In this document: piece by piece, positions 57,284 to 64,000 of the stretch
How positions within the stretch are numbered: the first letter of the stretch is position 1
Layout of the letters: each line of letters begins with the position of its first letter
DNA from: Fontisubflavum oceani
GTDB lineage: Bacteria; Pseudomonadota; Alphaproteobacteria; Rhodobacterales; Rhodobacteraceae
Assembly: GCF_030407165.1 (NCBI RefSeq)
Contig: NZ_CP129111.1
Coordinates: 1,984,001-2,048,000 of the forward strand
DNA length: 64,000 nt
Reading direction: 5' to 3'
Made by a program: the position numbers and the translations under genes
Notes under the pieces: model-generated
What the model was told of the DNA's origin: nothing
Databases searched by the model: none
The model's input: the letters and a program-made list of their open reading frames with translations, nothing else

Positions 57284-58981
57284 ATGGACCTTGTAGGTAT
57301 TGGCATTGTCGTCGCCGCCTTTCTTGTCTTCCTGATTTTGATCGGCCTGGTGGTCGGGCGGCTCTATCGCCGCACCACGCGTGAAGTTGGGCTGGTCCGA
57401 ACCGGCTCTGGCGGCAAGAAGGTGATTATGGATGGCGGCGTGCTGGTGATCCCGCTGCTCCATGAGATCAGCCCGGTGAACATGAAGACCTTGCGCCTTG
57501 AGGTGCAGCGGACGGGAGAGGGCGCCTTGATCACCCGGGATCGGATGCGCGTTGATGTCGGTGTGGAGTTCTACGTCTCGGTCAATGCCACCGATGACGG
57601 GATCAGCCGTGCGGCGCAAACCCTTGGCGACCGGACCTTCTATGTCGATCAACTGCGCGAGATGATTGAAGGTAAACTGGTCGACGGTCTGCGGGCGGTG
57701 GCGGCTCAGATGACGATGGATGAGTTGCACGAAAACCGCTCGGAATTCGTGCAAGAGGTGCAGAACACCGTCTCGGAAGACCTTCTGAAAAACGGGTTGG
57801 AACTGGAATCCGTTTCGCTGACCGCGCTCGATCAAACCCCGTTTGAGGCGCTGGATGAGAACAACGCCTTCAACGCGGTCGGTATGCGGAAACTGGCCGA
57901 GGTGATTGCAACCTCGAAAAAGGAGCGCGCTGAGATCGAGGCAGAGGCCAATGTGGCGGTCCGTCGGGCCGGTATGGAGGCCGAACGGAAGCGGCTCGAG
58001 ATTGAGCGCGATGAGCAAGAAGCGGCGATCTCGCAAGCCGAGCAAATCGCCACGCTGCGTGCGGCACAAGAGGCTGAGATTGCCCGTCGCGAGGAAGACG
58101 CGGAGAAAGAGAAGGAAGGCGCCCGGATTTCGCGGGAACAGGCCATTCGTGCGGCGGATATTGCGCGAGAGCGGGCCATTCGTGAGGCGGAGATCGATCG
58201 CGACCGGGAATTGGAAGTGGCCGATCAAGAACGCCAGATCATCATCGCGCAGAAATCCGAAGAGGAAAGCCGGGCGCGTGCGTCTGCCGATACGGCACGG
58301 GCCGAAGCCACCAAAGCGTCCGAGGCGATTGAAACAGCGCGCTCCGTGGCCACGGCAGAGCGTCAGAAGCAGATTGCGTTGATTGAGGCCGAGCGTGAGG
58401 CGGAGCGGGAAGCGACCAAAATCCGCCTGGCAGCCCAGGCAGAGAAAGACGCCGCGCAGGACCGGGCCGCGGCCCGTCGGGAAGAGGCGCAAGCCGATGC
58501 CGATGCGATCACCATTCGGGCGGAGGCGAAGAAAGCCGACCTTCTGGCCGAGGCGGAGGGTAACCGCGCGATTGTCGAATCCGAGAACGTGATCGACCCG
58601 GAGATTGTGGCGATGAAGGTCGATCTGGCGCGGCTTGACGCGTTGCCCAAGGTTGTGGCCGAGATGGTCAAACCAGCGGAGAAGATCGACTCGATCAAGA
58701 TCCATCAGGTTACGGGCATGGGCGGGGCCGCCGGCACCGGCGGCGGCGACGCGGGCAAACCAGCGGTAAACCAGGCGCTCGACTCGATCCTCGGTATGGC
58801 GGTGCAATTGCCTGCGCTGAAGAAGCTGGGCGAGGAACTCGGCGTGTCGCTGGAAAGCGGCTTGAGCGAGGTTGGGGGCACAACCCTTGGCAATGTCGCC
58901 AATGACGCGCCAACCCCTGAGGCGGAGGAGGGGGCCGAGGTGCTTCCACCCGCCGATGTCGAAAAGCGACCCGCGGAATAG
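57284..58981 (+). CDS. yqiK: Flotillin-family protein
   Basis: The 565-residue inner membrane protein has one N-terminal helix (about 5-27, IGIVVAAFLVFLILIGLVVG), an SPFH/PHB domain (VLVIPLLHEISPVNMKTLRLEVQ through VEFYVSVNATDDGISRAAQ), and a very long Ala/Glu/Arg coiled coil (about 200-420), ending with a Gly-rich stretch and an acidic tail. Flotillins form large ring-like scaffolds in membrane microdomains. It starts 51 bases after yqiJ with GAGG upstream, giving the standard NfeD-flotillin pair. Confidence 0.93.
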   Translation: MDLVGIGIVVAAFLVFLILIGLVVGRLYRRTTREVGLVRTGSGGKKVIMDGGVLVIPLLHEISPVNMKTLRLEVQRTGEGALITRDRMRVDVGVEFYVSVNATDDGISRAAQTLGDRTFYVDQLREMIEGKLVDGLRAVAAQMTMDELHENRSEFVQEVQNTVSEDLLKNGLELESVSLTALDQTPFEALDENNAFNAVGMRKLAEVIATSKKERAEIEAEANVAVRRAGMEAERKRLEIERDEQEAAISQAEQIATLRAAQEAEIARREEDAEKEKEGARISREQAIRAADIARERAIREAEIDRDRELEVADQERQIIIAQKSEEESRARASADTARAEATKASEAIETARSVATAERQKQIALIEAEREAEREATKIRLAAQAEKDAAQDRAAARREEAQADADAITIRAEAKKADLLAEAEGNRAIVESENVIDPEIVAMKVDLARLDALPKVVAEMVKPAEKIDSIKIHQVTGMGGAAGTGGGDAGKPAVNQALDSILGMAVQLPALKKLGEELGVSLESGLSEVGGTTLGNVANDAPTPEAEEGAEVLPPADVEKRPAE

Positions 58982-59060
58982 GCCACATCGCGACCCGGTG
59001 TCGCGCATCTCTTTCTCTTGCCTCTCAATCCTTTAGGTTGTGACGCGGAGGAGATGCGCG

Positions 59061-59501
59061 ATGCCGACCCCATTTGCCTATGGCTGCCCGCCCGCGCTTG
59101 ACGGGATCGAGCCTGTTGCGATCATGGATGCTGATTGCGCGCTCTGTTCCTTTGGCGCGCGGATGATCCATCGGCTTGATCGATCCGGTACGATCCGTAT
59201 CTGCCCAATTCAGACGGCGCGTGGCCAAGCGGCCCTTCAGTATTTCGGGATGGACCCGAGCGACCCAGACAGTTGGCTGTTTTTGGCGGATGGCGCGGCC
59301 TGGTCCGATTTCGACGCAATAGTTGAGGTCGGGCGACGTTGTGGCGGATGGGGGCGGCTTCTTGCGGCGCTGATGATCCTTCCCGGACCAATCCGGGCCT
59401 GGCTCTATGCGCGGATTGCCAGGAACCGGTATGCGATCTTTGGCCGGGGCGATATCTGCGGCCTGCCGGATCCCGGCCTGCGCGCCCGGTTGCTTTTATG
59501 A
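59061..59501 (+). CDS. DCC-family thiol-disulfide oxidoreductase-like (DUF393) protein
   Basis: The 146-residue protein has the family motif DADCALC (residues 23-29, DxxCxxC) near its start, then MIHRLDRSGTIRICPIQTARG, and ends AIFGRGDICGLPDPGLRARLL, all typical of DUF393. Members have a thioredoxin-like fold; redox activity is assumed but unproven. ATG 59061 follows GGAGGAG. It overlaps the saccharopine-dehydrogenase-like gene by four bases (ATGA). Confidence 0.88.
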   Translation: MPTPFAYGCPPALDGIEPVAIMDADCALCSFGARMIHRLDRSGTIRICPIQTARGQAALQYFGMDPSDPDSWLFLADGAAWSDFDAIVEVGRRCGGWGRLLAALMILPGPIRAWLYARIARNRYAIFGRGDICGLPDPGLRARLLL

Positions 59502-61095
59502 CCATCGTGATCCTTGGCGGCACGGGCGTGTTCGGCTCGCGTTTGGCGCGGCTTCCGTGCCGCGATGGACACCGCGTTGTGATCGCGGTGCGGGGCGTGG
59601 CCGACGCGGAGGGCTTGGCCGCAGAGATTGGCGCGGAGGTTTTGCAGGTTGATCGGGCCGGAGATCTGGCCCCCTTTTCCAAACAGGCGCCGATTGGGTG
59701 ATCGACGCGGCAGGGCCGTTCCATACCTATGGCAAGGATCCCTACCGGTTGCCGCGGGCCTGCATCCGGGCAGGTGTCAGCTATATGGACCTCTCGGACA
59801 ACACCGAATTCTGCCTCGGGATCAGTGTGTTGGACGCCGAAGCACATGCGGCCGGTGTCGCAATTCTGTCGGGTGTATCCAGTGTGCCCGCCCTCTCCTC
59901 GGCGGCTGTGGCGGCACTGTCCGATGGGATGGACCGGATCGAAATGATCGACAGCGTGATCTTGCCGGGAAATCGCGCGCCGCGCGGTCGGTCGGTGATC
60001 CGGTCGATCCTCGACCAAGTGGGTCGCCGGGTGCCGATTACAGTGGCAGGCCGGACAGAGGTGGTGCGGGGGTGGTCTGACGCGCGGGCTTATGACTTGC
60101 CCGATGGCGTGCGGCGTCGGGGGTGGATGATCGGCGTGCCCGATCTGGCCGTCTTCCCGGGCCGCTTTGGCGCAAAAACGGTTTCGTTTCGTGCCGGATT
60201 GGAGCTTTCGGTGATGAATCGCGGCCTGGCGGCGCTTTCGTGGATCAGGGCTCGGATGCCGTTACCCGTACCGATGGGCGTGGTCAGGTTCGGCGCGCGC
60301 TTGCTGGCACCCTTTGGCAGCGACAGAGGCGGCATGGCGGTCGAGGTGACTGGCCCCAAAGACGGTGCTTGGATCAGACGGCGCTGGCGTCTCCTGGCCG
60401 AGGCCGGCGATGGGCCATTTGTTCCGGCGATCCCTGCGCGTGCGGTGTTGCGCAATGCAGCGCCGTCGCCGGGCGCGCGGATTGCGGTTGCGGAGATCGG
60501 TTTGGCCGAGATGGAAGCCGCGATGCGGGATCTCTCCATTCGGTTCGAGCGGGAGGAGACCGCTTTGAAACCGATTTTTGAGACGCAACTTGGTGAACCG
60601 TTCCAGACGCTGCCAAAGGCCGTGCGCGACAGTCATCAAACCTATGCCGTGTCGCGGCTTGAGGGGCGCGCGAAGGTGACACGCGGGGCGGGGCTGTGGC
60701 CGCGGTTGCTCGGGTGGATTTTTAAGTTTCCACCCGCAGTCGAAGATGGCCCCGTCACTGTTCTCAAGACCCGGCGTGAAGAGACGGAAATCTGGGAGCG
60801 GCGCTTTGGCCCGCGACGGTTCCGCTCGACACTCGAGATCGAGGATGGATGGATGACCGAACGGTTTGGACCCATCACCTTCATGCTTGACCTACATGTG
60901 AAGGACGGCGCGTTGCATTTCCCGGTCCGCGCGGCGCGGATTGGGCCGATCCCGCTGCCAGCCTGGAGCTTACCCATTAGCGAGGCGACGGAGACCGAAA
61001 GGAATGGGCGGTTCCACTTCGATGTCACGCTTCGCGCGCCGCTGACCGGACAGTTGATCGTGCGCTATCAGGGATGGCTGGTGCCGACGGTTTGA
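59498..61095 (+). pseudogene. Saccharopine-dehydrogenase-like NAD(P)-binding protein with C-terminal DUF4166, one frameshift
   Basis: From ATG 59498, MTIVILGGTGVFGSRLARL is a Rossmann start; the frame stops after KQAPIG, while the next frame gives DWVIDAAGPFHTYGKDPYRL. One C is missing near 59689 (GCGCCGATTGG for GCGCCCGATTGG, A-P-D-W). Restored length is about 532 residues. The second half (about 360-530) with WERRFGPRRFRSTLEIEDGWMTERFGPITF fits DUF4166. Saccharopine-dehydrogenase-like proteins of this type have no settled substrate. It is translationally coupled to the DCC gene and 37 bases before the UBP-finger gene. Confidence 0.8.
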
Positions 61096-61132
61096 GATTG
61101 CGTTTCTGGGTGGCGACTTCATGATGGGGTTC

Positions 61133-61423
61133 ATGACGTGCAGCCATCTTGATCAGATTACATGGGCCTTGCCCGACGAGGCCGCCAAAGCGGGGGCCGT
61201 CTGCGAGGACTGCGCCAAAATCGGCGCAACCTGGGTCCATCTCAGGATGTGCCGATCTTGCGGCCATATCGGCTGCTGTGACAGCTCACCCCATCGCCAT
61301 GCGCGGGCGCATTGGGGCGCAAGCGGCCATCCGATCCTTTGTTCCTATGAGCCGGGGGAGCGGTGGTCTTGGTGTTTCGAGGATGAGGAAATCGTCGACA
61401 AACGCGGCAAGCTCGGCGGGTAG
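61133..61423 (+). CDS. UBP-type zinc finger protein
   Basis: The ~96-residue protein has CSHLDQITW, VCEDCAKIGATWVHLRMCRSCGHIGCCDSSPHRHARAHWGAS, spaced as the ZnF-UBP domain (Cys/His pairs binding up to three zinc ions) of deubiquitinases, here as a stand-alone bacterial protein. Bacteria of this group lack ubiquitin, so the ligand is another C-terminal or nucleotide-like group; this is speculation. The start may be 61121, 61124 or 61133; I prefer MTCSHLD. It ends two bases before the YcaQ-like gene. Confidence 0.85.
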   Translation: MTCSHLDQITWALPDEAAKAGAVCEDCAKIGATWVHLRMCRSCGHIGCCDSSPHRHARAHWGASGHPILCSYEPGERWSWCFEDEEIVDKRGKLGG

Positions 61424-61425
61424 AT

Positions 61426-62631
61426 ATGGCACGTCCGGTTATCGACAACGCCACCGCAAGGCGGCTGTTCTTGCACCGCCATGGTTTGGGGGCCGGTCCG
61501 TCCGGCCCCGCCACGGGTGAGGGTTTGGCGCAGGTGATTGGCGATTTGGGCTTCGTGCAAGTCGATAGCGTCAATACAGTGGCGCGGGCCCATGACATGA
61601 TCCTCTGGTCCCGGCGGCAAGCCTATAAACCCGCCAGCCTGCGTTGGTTAAACGACCGCAAACGCGCGACATTCGAGCATTGGACCCATGATGCGTCGAT
61701 CCTGCCCATGGCGCAATTCCCGCATTGGCGGTTGAAATTCGCCCGTGACGCGGCGCGGATGAAGCAACGTTGGACCCAATGGCAAGGCGGCGGGTTCCAC
61801 GCAGAGATCGATCGGGTCTTGACGCATATCTCCGATCATGGCCCGGTCGGCAGTGGCGATCTGGCCGAGCAGAGGCCGGAGAAATCAACCGGCTGGTGGG
61901 ACTGGCACCCGTCAAAAACCGCGTTGGAGTATCTTTGGCGCGCGGGTGAGTTGTCGGTCAGCCGCCGCGAGGGGTTCCGGAAAATCTATGATTTGACCGA
62001 GCGGGTGATCCCGCCCGAGGCGCTTAACGCACGTTTTGACGAAGCGGAGACGGTCGATTGGGCCTGCGCCGCGGCGCTGGATCGATTGGGTTTTGCCACA
62101 TCCGGCGAATTGGCGGCGTTTTGGGATTTGGTCCGCCCGGCAGAGGCGAAGGCCTGGGTTGCCGATGCGGTGGAGATGGGGCGCGTGATCGAGGTTGAGA
62201 TCGCTCTGGCGCAGGGCGGCACGCGCTCTGTGGTGATGTGGCCCGAAACGCTTGAGACGCTGACGCAGTTGTCACCGATCCCGCCCCGGCTCCGCATACT
62301 GAGTCCATTTGACCCGGCCTTGCGGGATCGAAATCGCGCCGAACGCCTTTTCGGGTTCCACTACCGGATCGAGATTTTCGTGCCGGAGGCGAAGCGGCGC
62401 TATGGCTATTATGTCTTCCCGGTGATGGAGGGTGACCGAATGATCGGTCGCATCGATATGAAATGCGACCGGTCTCGTGGCGGTTTGGACGTGACGGGGT
62501 TCTGGCCCGAACCGGGCGTGAGAATGGGCAAAGGCCGACACGTGCGGCTGATGAAGGAACTGGAGCGGGTGACGCGGCTGACCGGGTGCCCAGACCTTCG
62601 GCTGTCACCGGGCTGGCTGCGGCACAGTTAG
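61426..62631 (+). CDS. YcaQ/AlkZ-family winged-helix DNA glycosylase
   Basis: The 401-residue protein belongs to the HTH_42 (YcaQ) family, DNA glycosylases that unhook interstrand crosslinks or remove bulky alkyl adducts. The catalytic-type motif QVDSVN is at residues 45-50, followed by ARAHDMILWSR; three winged-helix repeats follow, and SPFDPALRDRNRAERLFGFHYRIEIFVPEAKRRYGYYVFP forms the C-terminal barrel, split over about 290-330. It starts two bases after the UBP-finger gene, forming the end of a four-gene group. Confidence 0.9.
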   Translation: MARPVIDNATARRLFLHRHGLGAGPSGPATGEGLAQVIGDLGFVQVDSVNTVARAHDMILWSRRQAYKPASLRWLNDRKRATFEHWTHDASILPMAQFPHWRLKFARDAARMKQRWTQWQGGGFHAEIDRVLTHISDHGPVGSGDLAEQRPEKSTGWWDWHPSKTALEYLWRAGELSVSRREGFRKIYDLTERVIPPEALNARFDEAETVDWACAAALDRLGFATSGELAAFWDLVRPAEAKAWVADAVEMGRVIEVEIALAQGGTRSVVMWPETLETLTQLSPIPPRLRILSPFDPALRDRNRAERLFGFHYRIEIFVPEAKRRYGYYVFPVMEGDRMIGRIDMKCDRSRGGLDVTGFWPEPGVRMGKGRHVRLMKELERVTRLTGCPDLRLSPGWLRHS

Positions 62632-62696
62632 GGCTTGCGCCCGGGATCGTGGCATAGGACCACTACCGCGCAATGTGAGCGCTATCGGAGAGCCTG

Positions 62697-63644
62697 ATGC
62701 GGGACGTTCTGACCCTGACCCTCAACCCGGCCTTGGATGTCTCGGCGGTGGTGCCGCAAGTGGTGGCCGGGCCGAAACTCCGCTGCTCCGATGCCCGGAT
62801 CGATCCGGGCGGCGGCGGGGTGAATGTCTCGCGTGCTATCCGGCTTTTGGGGGGGAACTCGCGCGCAATCGTTGCCTCCGGCGGGGTTACCGGGGCGCTT
62901 TTATGTGACCTTCTTGAGGGCGAGGGGGTCGATGTCACCCGCTTGCCGGTGTCCGGCCTGACCCGGCAGTCTTTCGCGGTTACCGATGCCGAGGCGGGCG
63001 GGCAATATCGCTTTGTCATGCCGGGCCCGGACTGGAACGAGGCGGATTTGGACGCGCTTTGGGCGGTGTTGGACGCCGCTATGGGGCCGGACGCGTTGCT
63101 GGTTGTTTCGGGCAGCTTGCCACCGGGTCTGACGCCCGATCTCCTGTCGCAGATCAACAGTCGCGCCCGGGCGGCGGGCGCGCGGATGCTGCTAGATACA
63201 TCTGGAGATGCGCTGGTCCAGGCGGTTGAACAGACCGCGCATCCGTTTCACGTGTTGCGCGTTGATGGTGCGGAGGCCGATGAACTCGCGGGTCGTCCGC
63301 TCAGAACCCCGGAAGACACTGCCGCCTTTGGCCGGAGCCTGATTGCCGCGGGCCGTTGTGAGCATGCGGTGATGGCGCTTGGCGCGCAGGGCACTTTGGG
63401 CATCTCGGATGAGGCTTGTTTCTTTTGCCGTCCACCCCTGATCGAAACGGTGAGCGCGGTTGGCGCGGGCGATAGCCTCGTGGGGGCCATGGCGCTGGCC
63501 TTGGCGCGCGGAGCGGAGTTTGATGCGGCGGTGCGCTTTGGCACGGCAGCGGCAGGGGCGGCGGTAAAAACCCCGGCCACAGCGCTTTGTGACCGGGGTG
63601 AGGCCGAAGCCCTTGTGTCGCAGATCAGTGTCGAAGCGATCTGA
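62697..63644 (+). CDS. PfkB-family sugar kinase (1-phosphofructokinase-like)
   Basis: The 315-residue ribokinase-fold enzyme reads TLTLNPALDVSAVVPQVV at the start, IDPGGGGVNVSRAIRLLGG, VSGSLPPGLTPDLL and the catalytic-site ETVSAVGAGDSLVGAMAL, with Asp of GAGDS as base. It phosphorylates a phosphorylated or free hexose (fructose-1-phosphate, fructose-6-phosphate or tagatose-6-phosphate). It is convergent with a sugar ABC transporter ATPase seven bases away. Exact substrate is undecided. Confidence 0.87.
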   Translation: MRDVLTLTLNPALDVSAVVPQVVAGPKLRCSDARIDPGGGGVNVSRAIRLLGGNSRAIVASGGVTGALLCDLLEGEGVDVTRLPVSGLTRQSFAVTDAEAGGQYRFVMPGPDWNEADLDALWAVLDAAMGPDALLVVSGSLPPGLTPDLLSQINSRARAAGARMLLDTSGDALVQAVEQTAHPFHVLRVDGAEADELAGRPLRTPEDTAAFGRSLIAAGRCEHAVMALGAQGTLGISDEACFFCRPPLIETVSAVGAGDSLVGAMALALARGAEFDAAVRFGTAAAGAAVKTPATALCDRGEAEALVSQISVEAI

Positions 63645-63650
63645 GCCGGG

Positions 63651-64000
63651 TTAGACCGTCCCGCCGAGCGATCCCTCCAACGCGACAAGCTCTTGCCCGC
63701 CGGCCATAAGATCTTGCAGCTCTTCGGGCGTGATCTGCCCACGCTGTGCGGTGCCCAAGGTCTTGCCGCGATTGAGCACGGTAAACCGATCACCGACCGC
63801 CAGCGCGTGGCGCACATTATGGGTGATGAACACCACCGCGATGCCCTGTTTCCGCACCTTGTCGATGGTTGCCAGAACATTGGCCGTCTGCCGCACGCCG
63901 AGCGCCGAGGTCGGCTCGTCCAGGATCAACACTTTGGCGCCGAAATGCACGGCGCGGGCAATGGCCACCGTCTGTCGCTCCCCGCCCGACAGCGTTCCGA
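63651..64000 (-). CDS. Sugar ABC transporter ATP-binding protein, C-terminal part (cut by window edge)
   Basis: The last ~116 residues are visible: [20 protein letters not shown] contains the ABC signature, [12 protein letters not shown]alker B, and [22 protein letters not shown] the H-loop. The [21 protein letters not shown] segment is like FrcA, the single-ATPase type of fructose/ribose-type importers. The start and Walker A lie beyond the right edge. With the neighbouring PfkB kinase it suggests a hexose uptake locus continuing outside the window. Confidence 0.85.
   Translation of the reverse strand, partial: GTLSGGERQTVAIARAVHFGAKVLILDEPTSALGVRQTANVLATIDKVRKQGIAVVFITHNVRHALAVGDRFTVLNRGKTLGTAQRGQITPEELQDLMAGGQELVALEGSLGGTV

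Noticed and set aside
57233..59008. 591-residue open frame on the minus strand
   Set aside because: Antisense of the flotillin gene's repetitive Ala/Glu/Arg coiled coil, which leaves long open frames by composition.

Overview
The window looks like a chromosomal segment of a GC-rich alphaproteobacterium of the order Rhodobacterales (roseobacter/Paracoccaceae type). This rests on my recognition of protein families and gene order: PrpE, a malic enzyme fused to a phosphotransacetylase-like domain, ABC-F, a zur-znuCB/znuA locus, DmdC-like acyl-CoA dehydrogenase, SRAP peptidase and a YqiJ/YqiK flotillin pair. No search was run. There is no phage, intact IS element, CRISPR array or secretion system. 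Most of it is core metabolism with short accessory or eroded stretches.

Layout. 1-5 kb: truncated hom, a small lipoprotein, a TetR regulator, a fatty acid desaturase behind a structured leader, glyA, and divergent nadK. 5-12 kb: maeB, two related small lipoproteins, prpE, and a sensor-less hybrid histidine kinase broken into three frames. 12-17 kb: a compact nucleoside salvage operon cdd-deoA-deoB-add-upp. 17-24 kb: SPOR-domain protein, a membrane protein resembling an inactive M48 peptidase, ABC-F ATPase, acyl-CoA synthetase, sulfotransferase, and an ArsR/AHSA1 pair. 24-33 kb: a leftward beta-oxidation block (MerR regulator, acyl-CoA dehydrogenase, a 70-residue protein, GST, a YidD-like protein, fadA, two NTF2-like genes, fadJ). 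33-41 kb: a second MerR gene, two thioesterases, MATE transporter, pyrD, periplasmic 5'-nucleotidase, DUF1127 protein, SRAP peptidase. 41-45.2 kb: a low-GC unassigned kilobase with a possible small RNA, then the zinc uptake locus, whose three visible parts (ZnuA loop, ZnuC tail, Zur N-terminus) all carry His/Asp-rich stretches. 45.2-47.3 kb: a scar of gene fragments (NicO-like stub, SDR, sulfatase, LHPP-like HAD) around an intact fucU, ending at tRNA-Gly(TCC). 47.4-64 kb: Kef-type antiporter, DJ-1/ABM/NADP-oxidoreductase group with a divergent LysR, ABC exporter, acyl-CoA synthetase, yqiJ-yqiK, a DCC/saccharopine-dehydrogenase-like/UBP-finger/YcaQ cluster, and a PfkB kinase facing a sugar ABC ATPase.

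The most striking technical feature is that at least ten otherwise normal genes (hybrid kinase twice, SPOR protein, acyl-CoA synthetase, fadJ, fadA, second merR, zur, F420-type oxidoreductase, yqiJ, saccharopine-dehydrogenase-like) are each broken by a one-base frameshift. Ten of the eleven shifts fit loss of one base, usually in a short G or C run, and one fits a gain. Correcting one base restores a normal-length protein each time. This points to residual sequencing or assembly indels rather than biology. It differs in kind from the 45-47 kb scar, where gene ends are missing. The best candidates for undescribed biology are the structured RNA before the desaturase, the possible sRNA at about 41 kb, and the triple NTF2-like domain set inside the fad operon.
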